Shown in pieces: positions 10,281 to 19,817 of a DNA stretch of 64,000 bases. Every line of letters starts with the position of its first letter. Within the stretch, counting starts at the first letter, position 1. Source of the DNA: Pseudoalteromonas sp. MM1 (GTDB lineage: Bacteria > Pseudomonadota > Gammaproteobacteria > Enterobacterales > Alteromonadaceae); the NCBI RefSeq assembly GCF_030296835.1, contig NZ_AP027922.1, forward strand, positions 186,001 through 250,000. The letters run 5' to 3'. The notes under the pieces were generated by a model that did not search any database, was not told where the DNA came from, and worked only from the letters and a program-made list of their open reading frames with translations. The position numbers and the translations under genes are program-made.

Positions 10281-10568
10281 ATGGGCATAAGATTAGCAAT
10301 GAAAAAAGAGCTAATGGGCTTAGATAATTCAGATATGCTGACAGCAGATGATGTAAGAGCTCACTTAGCTAACTCGGTAAAAAAACAAAAAGAGCAAGAT
10401 GAACGCGGCTTTTCGGTTATTTCTAAGTTTAACGATACGCACAGTCGACTAATTAGTGGCGATCCACTTAAAAGATCAAAGTTGGAATTTGAACGCCACC
10501 GTTTATTTAATGAAGTTTTATATACCCGACAAAGTGTTGATGCATGGCTAGACAGCCAAACACGTTAA
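10281..10568 (+). CDS. Small hypothetical protein (95 aa)
   Basis: A 95-residue soluble protein, highly charged and probably mostly helical, without signal peptide or membrane helix. GGAG stands about eight bases before the ATG. I do not recognise the family. The ADDVRAHLANSVKKQKEQDERGF region reads like a short amphipathic helix. It is followed 55 bases later by a lipoprotein gene on the same strand, and the two might be co-transcribed, though the second gene has its own good ribosome-binding site. Confidence 0.65.
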   Translation: MGIRLAMKKELMGLDNSDMLTADDVRAHLANSVKKQKEQDERGFSVISKFNDTHSRLISGDPLKRSKLEFERHRLFNEVLYTRQSVDAWLDSQTR

Positions 10569-10623
10569 ATTGCTATCAATAGTTACTTTTATTAGACTAC
10601 ACTTGTAATCATTAGGAGTAACC

Positions 10624-11289
10624 ATGAAAAATGGCATTTTAATCTGTATGTGGGCACTTTTATTAACTGCGTGCCAACAACCTACCGTTTATGTTTTTAG
10701 CGAAAACTTGCAAGAGGAGCAGCGCAGGCAGTTAGATGCTGCACTAAATGCACAAACACTTCCCTATGAATACGTAGAGCTAGCGATCCCATCGGATTTT
10801 GGTGAAGCCACATTGCTTTTATCAAGTGATAAAATTTACCAAAAAGAGACTGAGCAACTAGCTATTATTATGCAGGGGCTAGGTTACGAGCCACAAGTTA
10901 GCTATACAACACGATCAAACCACTTTTATGGCGATGGCAATATTGGTTTTTATTTAAAGAATACTGATGGAGAAGACGCTTTTACTATGGCGTCTCGGCT
11001 AAGAACAATCCAATGCAGCGACGATAAATACAATGATTTAGCGGTTAGATTTTCAAATGAATACGCTGAATTTACATTACCCAGCGGTGCAGTGGTGAGG
11101 CTGAGGTGGGAATATTTATATGGTTATGTTGTTATTTATTATAAATCCTACTCGCAGACATACAGCCACTCACAGCCATTGGTAAATACCCCCTTTGGCG
11201 CAAAACCATCCGATACTTACACATTTACGGCACACGTAAATAATCCCGGTTGGCTTGATTGCTCATTGCAAGTCGTTTATATGGACTGA
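10624..11289 (+). CDS. Lipoprotein of unknown function
   Basis: A 221-residue protein with a lipoprotein signal ending LLLTAC (lipid attachment on Cys17, followed by Gln-Gln, so outer-membrane sorting is expected). AGGAG precedes the ATG. The mature part looks globular, with cysteines at roughly residues 139 and 213 that could form a disulfide in the periplasm. No family recognised. The gene ends nine bases from the convergent cyclic-nucleotide-binding-domain gene, with no terminator between them. Confidence 0.75.
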   Translation: MKNGILICMWALLLTACQQPTVYVFSENLQEEQRRQLDAALNAQTLPYEYVELAIPSDFGEATLLLSSDKIYQKETEQLAIIMQGLGYEPQVSYTTRSNHFYGDGNIGFYLKNTDGEDAFTMASRLRTIQCSDDKYNDLAVRFSNEYAEFTLPSGAVVRLRWEYLYGYVVIYYKSYSQTYSHSQPLVNTPFGAKPSDTYTFTAHVNNPGWLDCSLQVVYMD

Positions 11290-11298
11290 GTGATAGAG

Positions 11299-11757
11299 TT
11301 AACCGTGGGTTTCTATGTGCTCACTAAGCTTTGCGATACGCAGGCTCATACCTTCTATAATTCTATCTTTAATTTTTTCACGTATTACATTTGGTAAGCG
11401 AGTCAGTGCTTCTGGTGTAATAGCAAGTACTATGGTGTCGGTTTTAGCGCGAGCGCTGGTACTACGCTCGCGGTTATTTATAAAGGCGCCTTCACCAATA
11501 AACTCACCAGGCTCTATAGTGCCAAGCTCCAGCAAGTGGTTATGTTTAAAAACAAGTAACGCACCACTTAATACAATGTATAAGCGTTTGTCGTTATCGT
11601 ATTGTTTAAACAAAAATTGATGCTGGTTAACTAAATACAATAACCCAAACGACTCTAGTAGCATTTGTCGTTCAGCAAGGGTGAAGTCTTTAAAAAAGTG
11701 TAATCTATTCACTATTTCCATTTGTTTAAATAATGGAATGTGTTCTATTAATTTCAT
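11299..11757 (-). CDS. Cyclic nucleotide-binding domain (CNBD) protein
   Basis: A 152-residue protein consisting almost entirely of one Crp-type CNBD. The beta-roll has GEFIGEGAFINNRERSTSARA, which aligns with the phosphate-binding cassette of CRP-like proteins (G-E-hydrophobic-A-x-x-x-x-R-S/T). The Arg and Ser/Thr that grip the cyclic phosphate appear retained. There is no helix-turn-helix after it, so it is not a transcription factor of the CRP class. It may be a free-standing sensor or partner subunit. It lies 28 bases downstream of glnG on the same strand and might be read through from the glnLG transcript. Confidence 0.8.
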   Translation of the reverse strand: MKLIEHIPLFKQMEIVNRLHFFKDFTLAERQMLLESFGLLYLVNQHQFLFKQYDNDKRLYIVLSGALLVFKHNHLLELGTIEPGEFIGEGAFINNRERSTSARAKTDTIVLAITPEALTRLPNVIREKIKDRIIEGMSLRIAKLSEHIETHG

Positions 11758-11785
11758 CCTAGGGCCAACGAGTAACAGTTCGAAA

Positions 11786-13171
11786 CTAGCTAATATTGCG
11801 CTCTTTTAATTTGCGGGTCAACGTGTTGCGCCCCCAACCAATTTTTATGGCTGCATCTTGTTTGTGGCCAGAGCAATTAGCCAGTGCTGTTTTTATAAGG
11901 CGAGTTTCAAGCTGAGCTTGAATATCTGGCCAAATGTTTTCTTTACCTTGCTTAAGTTCTTGATTTAGCCATTGCTGAAACGCATCGAGCCAGTCACCTT
12001 CTTGTTGAACAGGTGCCGCATCAATGATCTCTGGCGGGAGGTCTTGCTCGCTAACCAGCTCCCCAGGGGCCATAACAGTTAACCAGCGGCAGGTGTTTTC
12101 AAGCTGGCGAACATTACCAGGCCAGCTAAATAGCTTAAGTTGCTCTGTAGCTTTTGGGCTTAGTACTTTACTTTCTACTTGCAGATCTTTAGCACTTTTA
12201 TGTAAAAAGTGCTGTGCTAGGCGCTCAATGTCTTCGGTGCGTTCGCGTAGAGCTGGCAAGCGAAGGCGCACAACGTTTAAACGGTGAAATAAGTCATCTC
12301 TAAATTTGCCCTGTTTTACTAAATCTTCTAAATTTTGGTGTGTTGCAGCAATAATACGTACATCAACCTTAATACTTTGATGTCCGCCTACACGGTAAAA
12401 TTCACCATCGGCAAGTACACGTAATAAACGTGTTTGCACATCTAGTGGCATATCACCAATCTCATCTAAAAACAGTGTACCGCCATTAGCCTGCTCAAAG
12501 CGGCCTTTTCGCACGCTATCAGCGCCGGTAAATGCGCCTTTTTCATGGCCAAATAATTCAGACTCCACAAGCTCTTTTGGAATAGCGGCCATGTTTAATG
12601 CAATAAACTGGTTTTCTTTACGTGGGCTGTGGTTATGTAAAGCACTGGCCACAAGCTCTTTACCTGTGCCTGACTCACCATTGATGAGTACGCTCATACT
12701 TGAAGCTGACAGTTTACCTATCGCTCTAAACACTTCCTGCATAGCAGGGGCTTCACCAATAATATGGGCACTTTTTGGTGGAACTTGTTTACGCTTCGTT
12801 TTTTTAGTTGAATTTGCTCTGCAAGCGCTTTCGATTAACGCAACAGCTTCGTTTAAATCAAATGGCTTGGCTAGGTACTCAAACGCACCTTTTTGAAATG
12901 CGTTAACCGCAGAGTCTAAATCTGAGTGGGCGGTCATTATAATAACCGGCAGTCCTGGGTTTTGCTCTGCTATGAGTTCTAGTAGTGCCATGCCGTCCAT
13001 ACCTGGCATCCGTACGTCAGATACCAACACGGTTGGCTGGCTAAACTTTAGCGCGCTTAATACGTCTTGCGCATTTGCAAAGCTTTCTGCTTCAAACCCT
13101 GCACGAGTGAGCGCTTTTTCTAATACAAAACGAATTGATGCGTCATCATCTACAAGCCAAACTGTTTTCAT
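11786..13171 (-). CDS. glnG: Nitrogen regulation response regulator NtrC
   Basis: NtrC is the sigma-54-dependent activator of nitrogen-limitation genes such as glnA. Order of domains: receiver (residues 1-120, phospho-acceptor Asp52 in SDVRMPGMDG, acidic pocket DDD at 8-10); AAA+ domain (about 140-375) with Walker A GESGTGKE, the sigma-54 contact loop GAFTGA, and Walker B GGTLFLDEIG; and a C-terminal Fis-type helix-turn-helix with GHKQDAAIKIGWGRNTLTRK. Length 461 is normal (about 469 in Escherichia coli). It begins 15 bases after glnL and forms a two-component pair with it. The candidate NtrC site before glnA (16534-16550) is its likely target. Confidence 0.97.
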   Translation of the reverse strand: MKTVWLVDDDASIRFVLEKALTRAGFEAESFANAQDVLSALKFSQPTVLVSDVRMPGMDGMALLELIAEQNPGLPVIIMTAHSDLDSAVNAFQKGAFEYLAKPFDLNEAVALIESACRANSTKKTKRKQVPPKSAHIIGEAPAMQEVFRAIGKLSASSMSVLINGESGTGKELVASALHNHSPRKENQFIALNMAAIPKELVESELFGHEKGAFTGADSVRKGRFEQANGGTLFLDEIGDMPLDVQTRLLRVLADGEFYRVGGHQSIKVDVRIIAATHQNLEDLVKQGKFRDDLFHRLNVVRLRLPALRERTEDIERLAQHFLHKSAKDLQVESKVLSPKATEQLKLFSWPGNVRQLENTCRWLTVMAPGELVSEQDLPPEIIDAAPVQQEGDWLDAFQQWLNQELKQGKENIWPDIQAQLETRLIKTALANCSGHKQDAAIKIGWGRNTLTRKLKERNIS

Positions 13172-13186
13172 GCCAACTCCAAAACA

Positions 13187-14257
13187 TTAATCTGCAAAAG
13201 GCAGATAGATATTAAATTCAGTATGGCCAGGCCAGCTATCGCAGTCTATATAACCGTCGTGCTGATCTATGAGCGTTTGTGCGATTGAAAGCCCTAGCCC
13301 TGAGCCACCTTCTTTATTGGTGATCATTGGGTAAAACAATGTTTCGCGAACGCTTGGGTCTATGCCTGGTCCATTATCAGAAACCTGGATCAACAAGGCT
13401 TTTTTAGGGGCTTTTCCGGGGCGGCGGTACTGATGATTAATGCGGGTTTTTATTTTTATTTCACCGCCATCAACTAACGCCTGTTGAGCATTACGTACAA
13501 TATTAAGTACCACTTGCTGAATCTTGCCTTGGTCAATAAACACATCAGGAATACTTGGGTCGTAATCTTTAACTAGTCTAATATTTTTACAATTATCTAA
13601 TGTACTTAATTTAACAACAGACTCAAGTGTTTGGTGAATATTGCCATACGACTTTTGCGGAAGCTGATTTGGCCCAAGTAGCCTATCAACTAATTCGCGT
13701 AATCGGTCGGCTTGCTCAATTATAAGCTCAGCGCATTCGTCCCTTTCTTGTTGATCTACCTCATACTGCAATAACTGCGCCGCTCCGCGTATTCCCCCTA
13801 AAGGATTTTTAATTTCGTGGGCAAGGCCCCTTATTAAATTACGTGCAGCTTGGTATTGATGCATTTGGTTAGAGGCTTTGTCGTGTTTTATTTCTTCATC
13901 AGTTTTACGACATTCAAGTAAAATATAGCGTTCGTTTTTAAGCTTAACTTGGCGCGATGTAATGGCTATTTTTGCATGGCGAGAATCGATAAAGACCACG
14001 TCAGCTCTGTGCTGACTGCAGTCTACACCATCCACAAGTGAGTACTGGGCTATGCGCTCTAAATCCACAGAGTGATAATTAAATAAGCTGTTAAAGGTTT
14101 GCCCAATAATGCGCTTTTTACCTAATCCGAGGAGTTCGCTGGTGCTGGTGTTGGCATAAACAAGGGTAAAACTTTTATCAAGTAACATGACCGATGTTGT
14201 TTGGTTTTGCCAAATGGCATTAAGAAGTTCGGGGCTGAAATTTTGATTGTTTGACAT
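13187..14257 (-). CDS. glnL: Nitrogen regulation sensor kinase NtrB
   Basis: NtrB autophosphorylates and passes phosphate to NtrC; in enterobacteria PII protein switches it to phosphatase. A PAS domain covers about residues 12-115. The HisKA domain has GLAHEIKNPLGG with the phospho-accepting His147. The ATPase domain has QVVLNIVRNAQQAL (N box), DNGPGID (G1) and GGSGLGLS (G2). There is no membrane helix, as expected for this cytoplasmic kinase. Length 356 is typical. It sits between the DUF4124 gene and glnG, all on the minus strand with glnA, giving the arrangement glnA-DUF4124-glnL-glnG. Confidence 0.97.
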   Translation of the reverse strand: MSNNQNFSPELLNAIWQNQTTSVMLLDKSFTLVYANTSTSELLGLGKKRIIGQTFNSLFNYHSVDLERIAQYSLVDGVDCSQHRADVVFIDSRHAKIAITSRQVKLKNERYILLECRKTDEEIKHDKASNQMHQYQAARNLIRGLAHEIKNPLGGIRGAAQLLQYEVDQQERDECAELIIEQADRLRELVDRLLGPNQLPQKSYGNIHQTLESVVKLSTLDNCKNIRLVKDYDPSIPDVFIDQGKIQQVVLNIVRNAQQALVDGGEIKIKTRINHQYRRPGKAPKKALLIQVSDNGPGIDPSVRETLFYPMITNKEGGSGLGLSIAQTLIDQHDGYIDCDSWPGHTEFNIYLPFAD

Positions 14258-14346
14258 TTTTGCACCACTTTAGTGCGTTAATATTTGCAAGCAAGTTTTA
14301 ATCAGTAAATACTGCTGCGCTAATTCTATTATCTGAGTCATTGTAC

Positions 14347-14859
14347 TTAGTTTATAGCCTTTCTCTGCATAACAAAGGTGCTAGGCTGGCTGATTGCAAT
14401 GGCTTGATTTTGTTTATTATAAAGTTTGAGATACAAAGTATGAGTGCCGTTTTCTACATCCCGTATAGCAAACGTTGATAAACCGCTTGCGGGTCCATAC
14501 GCATTACCGTTTAAAAATAGCTGTACAGTAAAGCCTGCCTCAAAACGCGGTGTTATTCTGCTTGTTACGTACACTGAGCCTGTGTTCTCGCGCACAGTTT
14601 GGTTATGAGTAGGTGACGATATCATAATTTGAAAACGATTAAGGCGCGTTGGTTGTAGTGAATCAGGGGTGTGTTTATCGGTATCAGACAAAGTAAGATC
14701 TTGGCTATTTAATTTTATTTCATGCGCGCCACTGCGTGGTGTATCTGAGAACACTAAAACACCATTTTTATCTTTCCAAGCATAAATCTTATCATTGCCT
14801 GCATAACTATAAATGCTTAATCCTAAAGCAAAAAATAGTAATAATATCCTGTAATTCAC
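14347..14859 (-). CDS. Secreted DUF4124-domain protein between glnA and glnL
   Basis: A roughly 170-residue envelope protein: signal peptide (YRILLLFFALGLSIYSYAG), DUF4124 domain with KIYAWKDKNGVLVFSDTP, then a beta-rich C-terminal half (FQIMISSPTHNQTVREN onward) that reads like a single Ig-like or carboxypeptidase-regulatory-like fold. I prefer the GTG at 14859 because AGGGT lies six to seven bases before it; the ATG at 14874 is an alternative that would add five residues. A DUF4124 gene between glnA and glnLG recurs in related marine bacteria as far as I recall, but its link to nitrogen metabolism is unproven. It lies after the glnA terminator, so its transcript level is probably lower than that of glnA. 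Confidence 0.85.
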   Translation of the reverse strand: MNYRILLLFFALGLSIYSYAGNDKIYAWKDKNGVLVFSDTPRSGAHEIKLNSQDLTLSDTDKHTPDSLQPTRLNRFQIMISSPTHNQTVRENTGSVYVTSRITPRFEAGFTVQLFLNGNAYGPASGLSTFAIRDVENGTHTLYLKLYNKQNQAIAISQPSTFVMQRKAIN

Positions 14860-14920
14860 ATTGCTACCCTGCATCTTTTGTAATTACATAACTTTAGTGG
14901 AGATAACCCTAATTTACCAT

Positions 14921-14945
14921 AAAAAAAAGCCCGCTAAGCGGGCTT
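14921..14945 (-). terminator. Rho-independent terminator after glnA
   Basis: Read on the minus strand: AAGCCCGC (14945-14938), loop TTA, GCGGGCTT (14934-14927), then a run of six more T. It would end most glnA transcripts before the DUF4124-glnLG genes, as is typical for glnA ahead of ntrBC. Confidence 0.88.
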
Positions 14946-14991
14946 GAGAACACACATTTATTATCTTATCGATAATTTACTCTGCAGCGTA

Positions 14992-16398
14992 TTAAACGCT
15001 GTAGTACATTTCAAACTCAACAGGGTGAGTTGTCATGTTAAGCTTTTCAACTTCTTGAGATTTAAGTGCAATGTAAGCATCGATTAAATCATCAGTAAAT
15101 ACGCCACCTTGCGTTAAGAATTCACGGTCAGCACTAAGTGCTTCTAGCGCTTCATCTAGTGAAGATGCAACTTGAGGAATTTCTGCTGCTTCTTCTGCTG
15201 GTAGGTCGTATAAATCCTTATCCATAGCATCACCAGGGTGGATCTTGTTTTTAATACCGTCAAGGCCAGCCATAAGCATTGCAGAGAAAGCAAGGTATGG
15301 GTTAGCAGTTGGATCTGGGAAGCGTACTTCGATACGACGACCTTTTTCAGATGGTACCACCGGAATACGAATTGATGCAGAACGGTTACGTGCAGAGTAT
15401 GCAAGCATTACCGGTGCTTCAAAACCTGGTACTAAACGTTTGTACGAGTTAGTAGAGGCATTTGCAAACGCATTAATTGCTTTAGCGTGCTTAATAATAC
15501 CGCCAATGTAGTAAAGTGCATCTTCAGAAAGACCACCGTACTTATCACCAGCAAAAAGGTTAACGCCGTCTTTTGCTAAAGATTGGTGACAGTGCATACC
15601 AGAGCCGTTATCGCCAACAACAGGCTTAGGCATAAACGTAGCTGTTTTTCCGTAAAGGTGAGCCATGTTATGGATAACATATTTCATCTCTTGGATTTCA
15701 TCCGCTTTTAATACCATAGTATTAAAGCGAGTTGCGATTTCGTTTTGACCTGCTGTTGCTACTTCGTGGTGATGCGCTTCTACTACTTGACCTAGTTCTT
15801 CAAGTACTAAACACGTAGCTGAACGCCAGTCTTGTGAAGAGTCAACAGGTGAACATGGGAAGTAACCACCTTTAACACCTGGACGATGACCCGTGTTGCC
15901 GCCTTCATACTCTTTATCTGAGTTCCATGCTGCTTCAACAGCATCAATTTTGTACATAGAACCTGACATATCTGATTTGTATTTAACATCATCAAATAAG
16001 AAAAATTCTGGTTCAGGACCAAATAAAACTGTATCTGCGATACCGGTAGATTTCATGTACTCTTCAGCGCGTTTAGCAACTGAACGAGGGTCACGCTCGT
16101 AACCTTGTAGTGTAGATGGCTCTACAACATCACAACGTACAATTAGCGTTGCTTCTTCTGTAAATGGGTCTAATTTTACTGAATCAGCCACTGGCATAAG
16201 TACCATGTCTGATTCGTTAATGCCTTTCCAACCTGCAATTGAAGAGCCGTCAAACATTTTGCCGTCTTCAAAAAAATCTTCATCTACTTGGTGATGAGGA
16301 ATAGAAACATGTTGTTCTTTACCTCTAGTATCAGTAAAGCGTAAATCAATGAACTTAACGTCATTTTCTTTAATAAAATCTAAAACCGATTGTGACAT
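14992..16398 (-). CDS. glnA: Glutamine synthetase type I
   Basis: Ligates ammonia to glutamate with ATP, the main entry of ammonium under nitrogen limitation; active as a dodecamer in the cytoplasm. The N-terminal beta-grasp domain is followed by the catalytic domain with [29 protein letters not shown] and the [19 protein letters not shown] segment. The adenylylation site is Tyr397 in DKDLYDLP, so the enzyme is probably controlled by GlnE. Length 468 equals the type I-beta norm. GGAGGA stands seven bases before the ATG. A candidate sigma-54 promoter and an NtrC site lie upstream. Confidence 0.98.
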   Translation of the reverse strand: MSQSVLDFIKENDVKFIDLRFTDTRGKEQHVSIPHHQVDEDFFEDGKMFDGSSIAGWKGINESDMVLMPVADSVKLDPFTEEATLIVRCDVVEPSTLQGYERDPRSVAKRAEEYMKSTGIADTVLFGPEPEFFLFDDVKYKSDMSGSMYKIDAVEAAWNSDKEYEGGNTGHRPGVKGGYFPCSPVDSSQDWRSATCLVLEELGQVVEAHHHEVATAGQNEIATRFNTMVLKADEIQEMKYVIHNMAHLYGKTATFMPKPVVGDNGSGMHCHQSLAKDGVNLFAGDKYGGLSEDALYYIGGIIKHAKAINAFANASTNSYKRLVPGFEAPVMLAYSARNRSASIRIPVVPSEKGRRIEVRFPDPTANPYLAFSAMLMAGLDGIKNKIHPGDAMDKDLYDLPAEEAAEIPQVASSLDEALEALSADREFLTQGGVFTDDLIDAYIALKSQEVEKLNMTTHPVEFEMYYSV

Positions 16399-16454
16399 GT
16401 GTCCTCCAACTGTTGGGTTTTATTATTGCTGCATTAAATGCTTTGGTTTTTAGT

Positions 16455-16472
16455 AAGCTGATTCTATGCCAT
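16455..16472 (-). promoter_or_regulatory. Candidate sigma-54 promoter of glnA
   Basis: On the minus strand TGGCAT (16471-16466) is followed by GC at 16458-16457, giving the GG-N10-GC spacing of -24/-12 promoters. The -24 element is good; the -12 box (CAGCTT) deviates from TTGC. Predicted start is near 16445, leaving a leader of about 47 bases. Confidence 0.45.
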
Positions 16473-16533
16473 TATTTTAACCTACTGTTTATTAAGTTAA
16501 AAAATATGACTGCACAAAAATGGCCATGCGCAT

Positions 16534-16550
16534 TGCACTTTATTGGTGCG
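16534..16550. promoter_or_regulatory. NtrC-binding site upstream of glnA
   Basis: TGCAC (16534-16538), seven bases, GTGCG (16546-16550): nine of ten arm bases match the known 17-bp NtrC operator pattern TGCAC-N7-GTGCA. It is centred about 97 bases upstream of the predicted glnA start, where enhancer sites sit in enterobacteria. A further half-site, TGGTGCA, lies at 16565-16571. Confidence 0.6.
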
Positions 16551-16572
16551 TAAAATATCCATAATGGTGCAA

Positions 16573-16904
16573 AAAATTCACACTTAAATTTGCATGTATT
16601 TTAATCACCTAAATCAGCTTAACTGAAATAGTAAATAGTGCCAAAGCAATCAACAAATTAGCCAAAAAATGACAATTTATGTAATTTGTCGAAATTTATT
16701 TCATATAAATGTCATATAAAAAACAGATACTTAGTAAAAGTATTAAGAAAGTTTTTAAAATTGTATTGGATAAACTTTCATCCATGTCATTAATGAGGGA
16801 TAATATGCGCCCTTTTAAATCCTATGCTGGGACATCTGGTGAAAACGCAGATGAGTGCGTAGATCTTGCAGGATCAATGAGAATAAACTTCTCTGAGTAA
16901 AAAT
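16573..16904. other. Divergent glnA-typA intergenic region, typA side
   Basis: AT-rich leader of typA. The best promoter element for typA is GATAAT (16799-16804) followed by a GC-rich discriminator ATGCGCCC, a pattern common for growth-related promoters. The -35 region is weak (TTTCAT at 16776). A short open frame at 16709-16900 has no ribosome-binding site and is not called as a gene. Confidence 0.4.
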
Positions 16905-18728
16905 ATGAGCATCGAACAGTTAAGAAATATAGCGATTATCGCGCACGTTGACCACGGTAAAACAACATTGGTTGACAAACTACTTGAGCAATCAGGTACA
17001 TTAGAAACACGCGGCGGTAACGAAGAGCGTGTGATGGACTCAAACGACATTGAGAAAGAACGTGGTATTACCATTTTGGCTAAAAACACAGCCATTTCTT
17101 GGAAAGACTACCATATCAATATCGTAGATACCCCGGGACACGCCGATTTTGGTGGTGAAGTTGAACGCGTACTTTCGATGGCTGACTCAGTATTATTACT
17201 TGTTGATGCTCAAGAAGGTCCAATGCCGCAAACGCGTTTCGTAACGCAAAAAGCATTCGCGCAAGGCTTAAAGCCAATTGTTGTTATCAACAAAATCGAC
17301 AAGCCAGGTGCACGTCCTGATTGGGTTATGGATCAAATCTTTGATTTATTCGATAACCTTGGTGCAACTGACGAACAGCTAGACTTTAAAGTAATCTACG
17401 CTTCAGCAATCAACGGTTGGGCTACACTTGATTTAGACGAGCCGTCTGACAACATGGAACCTATGTTCCAAATGATCGTTGACGAAGTATCACCACCGGA
17501 TGCAGATCCTGAAGGTGACTTCCAAATGCAAATTTCTCAGCTTGATTACAACTCTTATAAGGGTGTAATCGGTATCGGCCGTATCAAACGTGGTTCTGTT
17601 GTGCCTAACCAGCAAGTAACAATTGTTAGTGCTGATGGCTCTACGCGTAACGGCAAAATTGGTTCAGTACAAAGTTACCTAGGTCTTGAGCGTATCGAAA
17701 CAGAAAAAGCTTACGCTGGTAACATTGTAACTGTAACAGGTCTTGGCGAGCTTAAGATTTCAGATACTGTTTGTTGTCCTAATAACGTTGAAGCATTACC
17801 ACCACTAAGTGTTGATGAGCCAACAGTTACAATGACGTTCTCTGTAAATAACTCTCCTTTCTGTGGTAAAGAAGGTAAGTTTGTTACATCACGTAATATC
17901 CGTGAGCGTTTAGACAAAGAATTAGTACACAACGTTGCACTTCGTGTTGCAGATACAGATAACCCAGATAGCTTCCGCGTATCGGGCCGTGGTGAATTAC
18001 ACCTTGGTATCTTAATCGAAAACATGCGTCGTGAAGGTTACGAGCTAGCTGTATCTCGTCCTGAAGTAATCTTACGTACTGTTGATGGCGTATTAGAAGA
18101 ACCGTACGAAACACTAACAATTGACTGTGAAGAAGAGCACCAAGGCTCTATCATGGAGCAAATTGGTCTTCGTAAAGGTGAACTTACTGATATGGCACCA
18201 GATGGCAAAGGCCGTATGCGTTTAGACTTTATGATCCCAAGCCGTGGTTTAATCGGTTTCCAAACTGAGTTCATGACACTTACTTCAGGCTCTGGTTTAC
18301 TTTACCATACGTTCGATCACTACGGTCCGCATAAAGGTGGCGAGCTAGGTGTTCGTAAGAACGGTGTAATGATTGCAAATGCAACAGGTAAAGCACTTAC
18401 TAACGCATTATTCAACTTACAAGAGCGTGGTAAATTATTCATCGGTCACGGTGTTGAAGTTTACGAAGGTATGGTTATCGGTATTCATAGCCGCGATAAC
18501 GACCTTACAGTAAACGCACTTAAAGGTAAGCAACTTACTAACGTTCGTGCATCTGGTACAGATGAAGCACAAACACTTACGCCACCATTGAACTACACAC
18601 TTGAGCAAGCGCTTGAGTTTATCGATGATGACGAGTTAGTAGAAGTAACACCTGAGAACATCCGTATTCGTAAACGTCACTTAACTGAAAGTGAGCGTAA
18701 GCGTGCGGGTCGTGCTGCTAAAGCTTAA
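16905..18728 (+). CDS. typA: Translational GTPase TypA/BipA
   Basis: BipA is a ribosome-binding translation-factor GTPase involved in 50S assembly and in growth at low temperature and under stress. The GTPase domain has G1 [10 protein letters not shown]3 DTPGHADF and G4 NKIDKP. EF-G-like beta-barrel and alpha/beta domains follow, and then the BipA-specific C-terminal domain with [11 protein letters not shown], ending in a basic tail. Length 607 matches the family. GAG lies eight bases before the ATG. It is a single-gene unit ended by a strong terminator and divergent from glnA, the same order as in many gammaproteobacteria. Confidence 0.97.
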   Translation: MSIEQLRNIAIIAHVDHGKTTLVDKLLEQSGTLETRGGNEERVMDSNDIEKERGITILAKNTAISWKDYHINIVDTPGHADFGGEVERVLSMADSVLLLVDAQEGPMPQTRFVTQKAFAQGLKPIVVINKIDKPGARPDWVMDQIFDLFDNLGATDEQLDFKVIYASAINGWATLDLDEPSDNMEPMFQMIVDEVSPPDADPEGDFQMQISQLDYNSYKGVIGIGRIKRGSVVPNQQVTIVSADGSTRNGKIGSVQSYLGLERIETEKAYAGNIVTVTGLGELKISDTVCCPNNVEALPPLSVDEPTVTMTFSVNNSPFCGKEGKFVTSRNIRERLDKELVHNVALRVADTDNPDSFRVSGRGELHLGILIENMRREGYELAVSRPEVILRTVDGVLEEPYETLTIDCEEEHQGSIMEQIGLRKGELTDMAPDGKGRMRLDFMIPSRGLIGFQTEFMTLTSGSGLLYHTFDHYGPHKGGELGVRKNGVMIANATGKALTNALFNLQERGKLFIGHGVEVYEGMVIGIHSRDNDLTVNALKGKQLTNVRASGTDEAQTLTPPLNYTLEQALEFIDDDELVEVTPENIRIRKRHLTESERKRAGRAAKA

Positions 18729-18750
18729 TTGCCTTTAGAATAAGCATAGT

Positions 18751-18786
18751 AAAAGCCGCTGTATTGCAAAATACAGCGGCTTTTTT
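18751..18786 (+). terminator. Rho-independent terminator after typA
   Basis: AAAAGCCGCTGTATT (18751-18765), loop GCAA, AATACAGCGGCTTTT (18770-18784), then further T. A 15-base-pair perfect stem. Confidence 0.92.
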
Positions 18787-19028
18787 GTTTTTAAAGTAGA
18801 GAAGCTTTCAGTTTTTAGTTATCAGTATAGAGCTCTAAAAGCGCAGCGCCTCTTATCCTCTTGATGAATAATTCACTTAAAAAATATTTGCACAAAGAGA
18901 AGGGAGTGAGCAGTAAATGAGTCAGAGCTTAATCAATCGATAACGCAAAGCATCGTAATAGTTGCTATATATTTTTTCGTTGGGTTTCGCTGTGCTCGAC
19001 CCAACGTTTTCAATTATTGTATTAATGG
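18787..19028. repeat. Intergenic region with a perfect inverted repeat (18978-19006)
   Basis: CGTTGGGT (18978-18985) and ACCCAACG (18999-19006) flank a 13-base spacer, followed by TTTT. It could terminate rightward transcription. On the minus strand the hairpin is followed by A residues, so it does not terminate the CBM9-like gene. The shape resembles dispersed intergenic palindromes of gammaproteobacteria. The rest of this stretch shows nothing I can name. Confidence 0.5.
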
Positions 19029-19760
19029 TTACTTACTTTTTGGCAGCAGGGTGATTTTGCCAAATACGTCTGCATCTATAAAACCACGGTTTCTGTCGCC
19101 ATTGACTGGTTGTACTTCATGGGAGCCCATAAAGTGCTCGCGTATTTCGCTGCCATCATTATCACAATACGCGAGCATAAAACCAATAACTTGGTTTTCG
19201 CTAAGTGTAATGGGTGTGTTTACAACGCCTTCTTGGTAATCGTTAGGGTAGAGCTTTATAGCGACTTCCCAGGTAATATTATAAGGCGCTTGGGTATTAC
19301 GCTTCCAGTTACTCTGTAAGTGGTCGGTGTATAAATGGGCTTTTTTATCAGGGCCGTAATCGGCGGCTTGGTTATCAAGGCCAATATGATAGGCCAACGC
19401 GGTATGATTAAACTGATGAATACCGCCTGAGGCGTCGCTATCGATAAAAATTTCCAGCGCATCGTCATCCCAATATTTTACGGTTGGGTCTGGGTGTGTA
19501 TCAATTAACACATCATCCACAATGTCAGCTTGAAGGTATAAATAATTTTTATCCCATAATAAACGATAGCGGCCTTTAAAATCTGCATCTGATGAGGGCA
19601 ATGTACCATCCATTAAATGAGGCATGTCATGCCATGTTGCTTCATTCCATGCACTTTCAGATACGCCATCAACAGTTATAGGTGTAGAGGTATGCGCTAC
19701 ATCTATGGCCATGACCGGTGTACTTAATAAACAGCCTAACGCTAAAAAATGTTTTTTCAT
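19029..19760 (-). CDS. Secreted CBM9-like sugar-binding protein
   Basis: A 243-residue protein with a signal peptide (cleavage after MKKHFLALGCLLSTPVMA). The mature part is one carbohydrate-binding domain of the CBM9/DOMON-like fold, starting PITVDGVSESAWNEATWHDM, with RLLWDKNYLYLQADIVDD, DDALEIFIDSD and a late TWEVAIKLYP strand. Such domains occur in secreted xylanases and as stand-alone proteins. There is no catalytic domain, so it probably binds a sugar or another ligand in the periplasm or outside. It is followed on the same strand by nothing; the upstream gene on the same strand (MBL-fold lipoprotein) ends 57 bases away, so the two may be co-transcribed. Confidence 0.8.
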   Translation of the reverse strand: MKKHFLALGCLLSTPVMAIDVAHTSTPITVDGVSESAWNEATWHDMPHLMDGTLPSSDADFKGRYRLLWDKNYLYLQADIVDDVLIDTHPDPTVKYWDDDALEIFIDSDASGGIHQFNHTALAYHIGLDNQAADYGPDKKAHLYTDHLQSNWKRNTQAPYNITWEVAIKLYPNDYQEGVVNTPITLSENQVIGFMLAYCDNDGSEIREHFMGSHEVQPVNGDRNRGFIDADVFGKITLLPKSK

Positions 19761-19817
19761 GAGTTTCTCAAAACTTTTATTGATATAACAATCATCCTAA
19801 AGCAGTTGAGCAATGAG

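Noticed and set aside
16709..16900. 63-codon open frame upstream of typA
   Set aside because: No ribosome-binding site, ends four bases before typA, composition like the surrounding AT-rich leader, and it overlaps the likely typA promoter.
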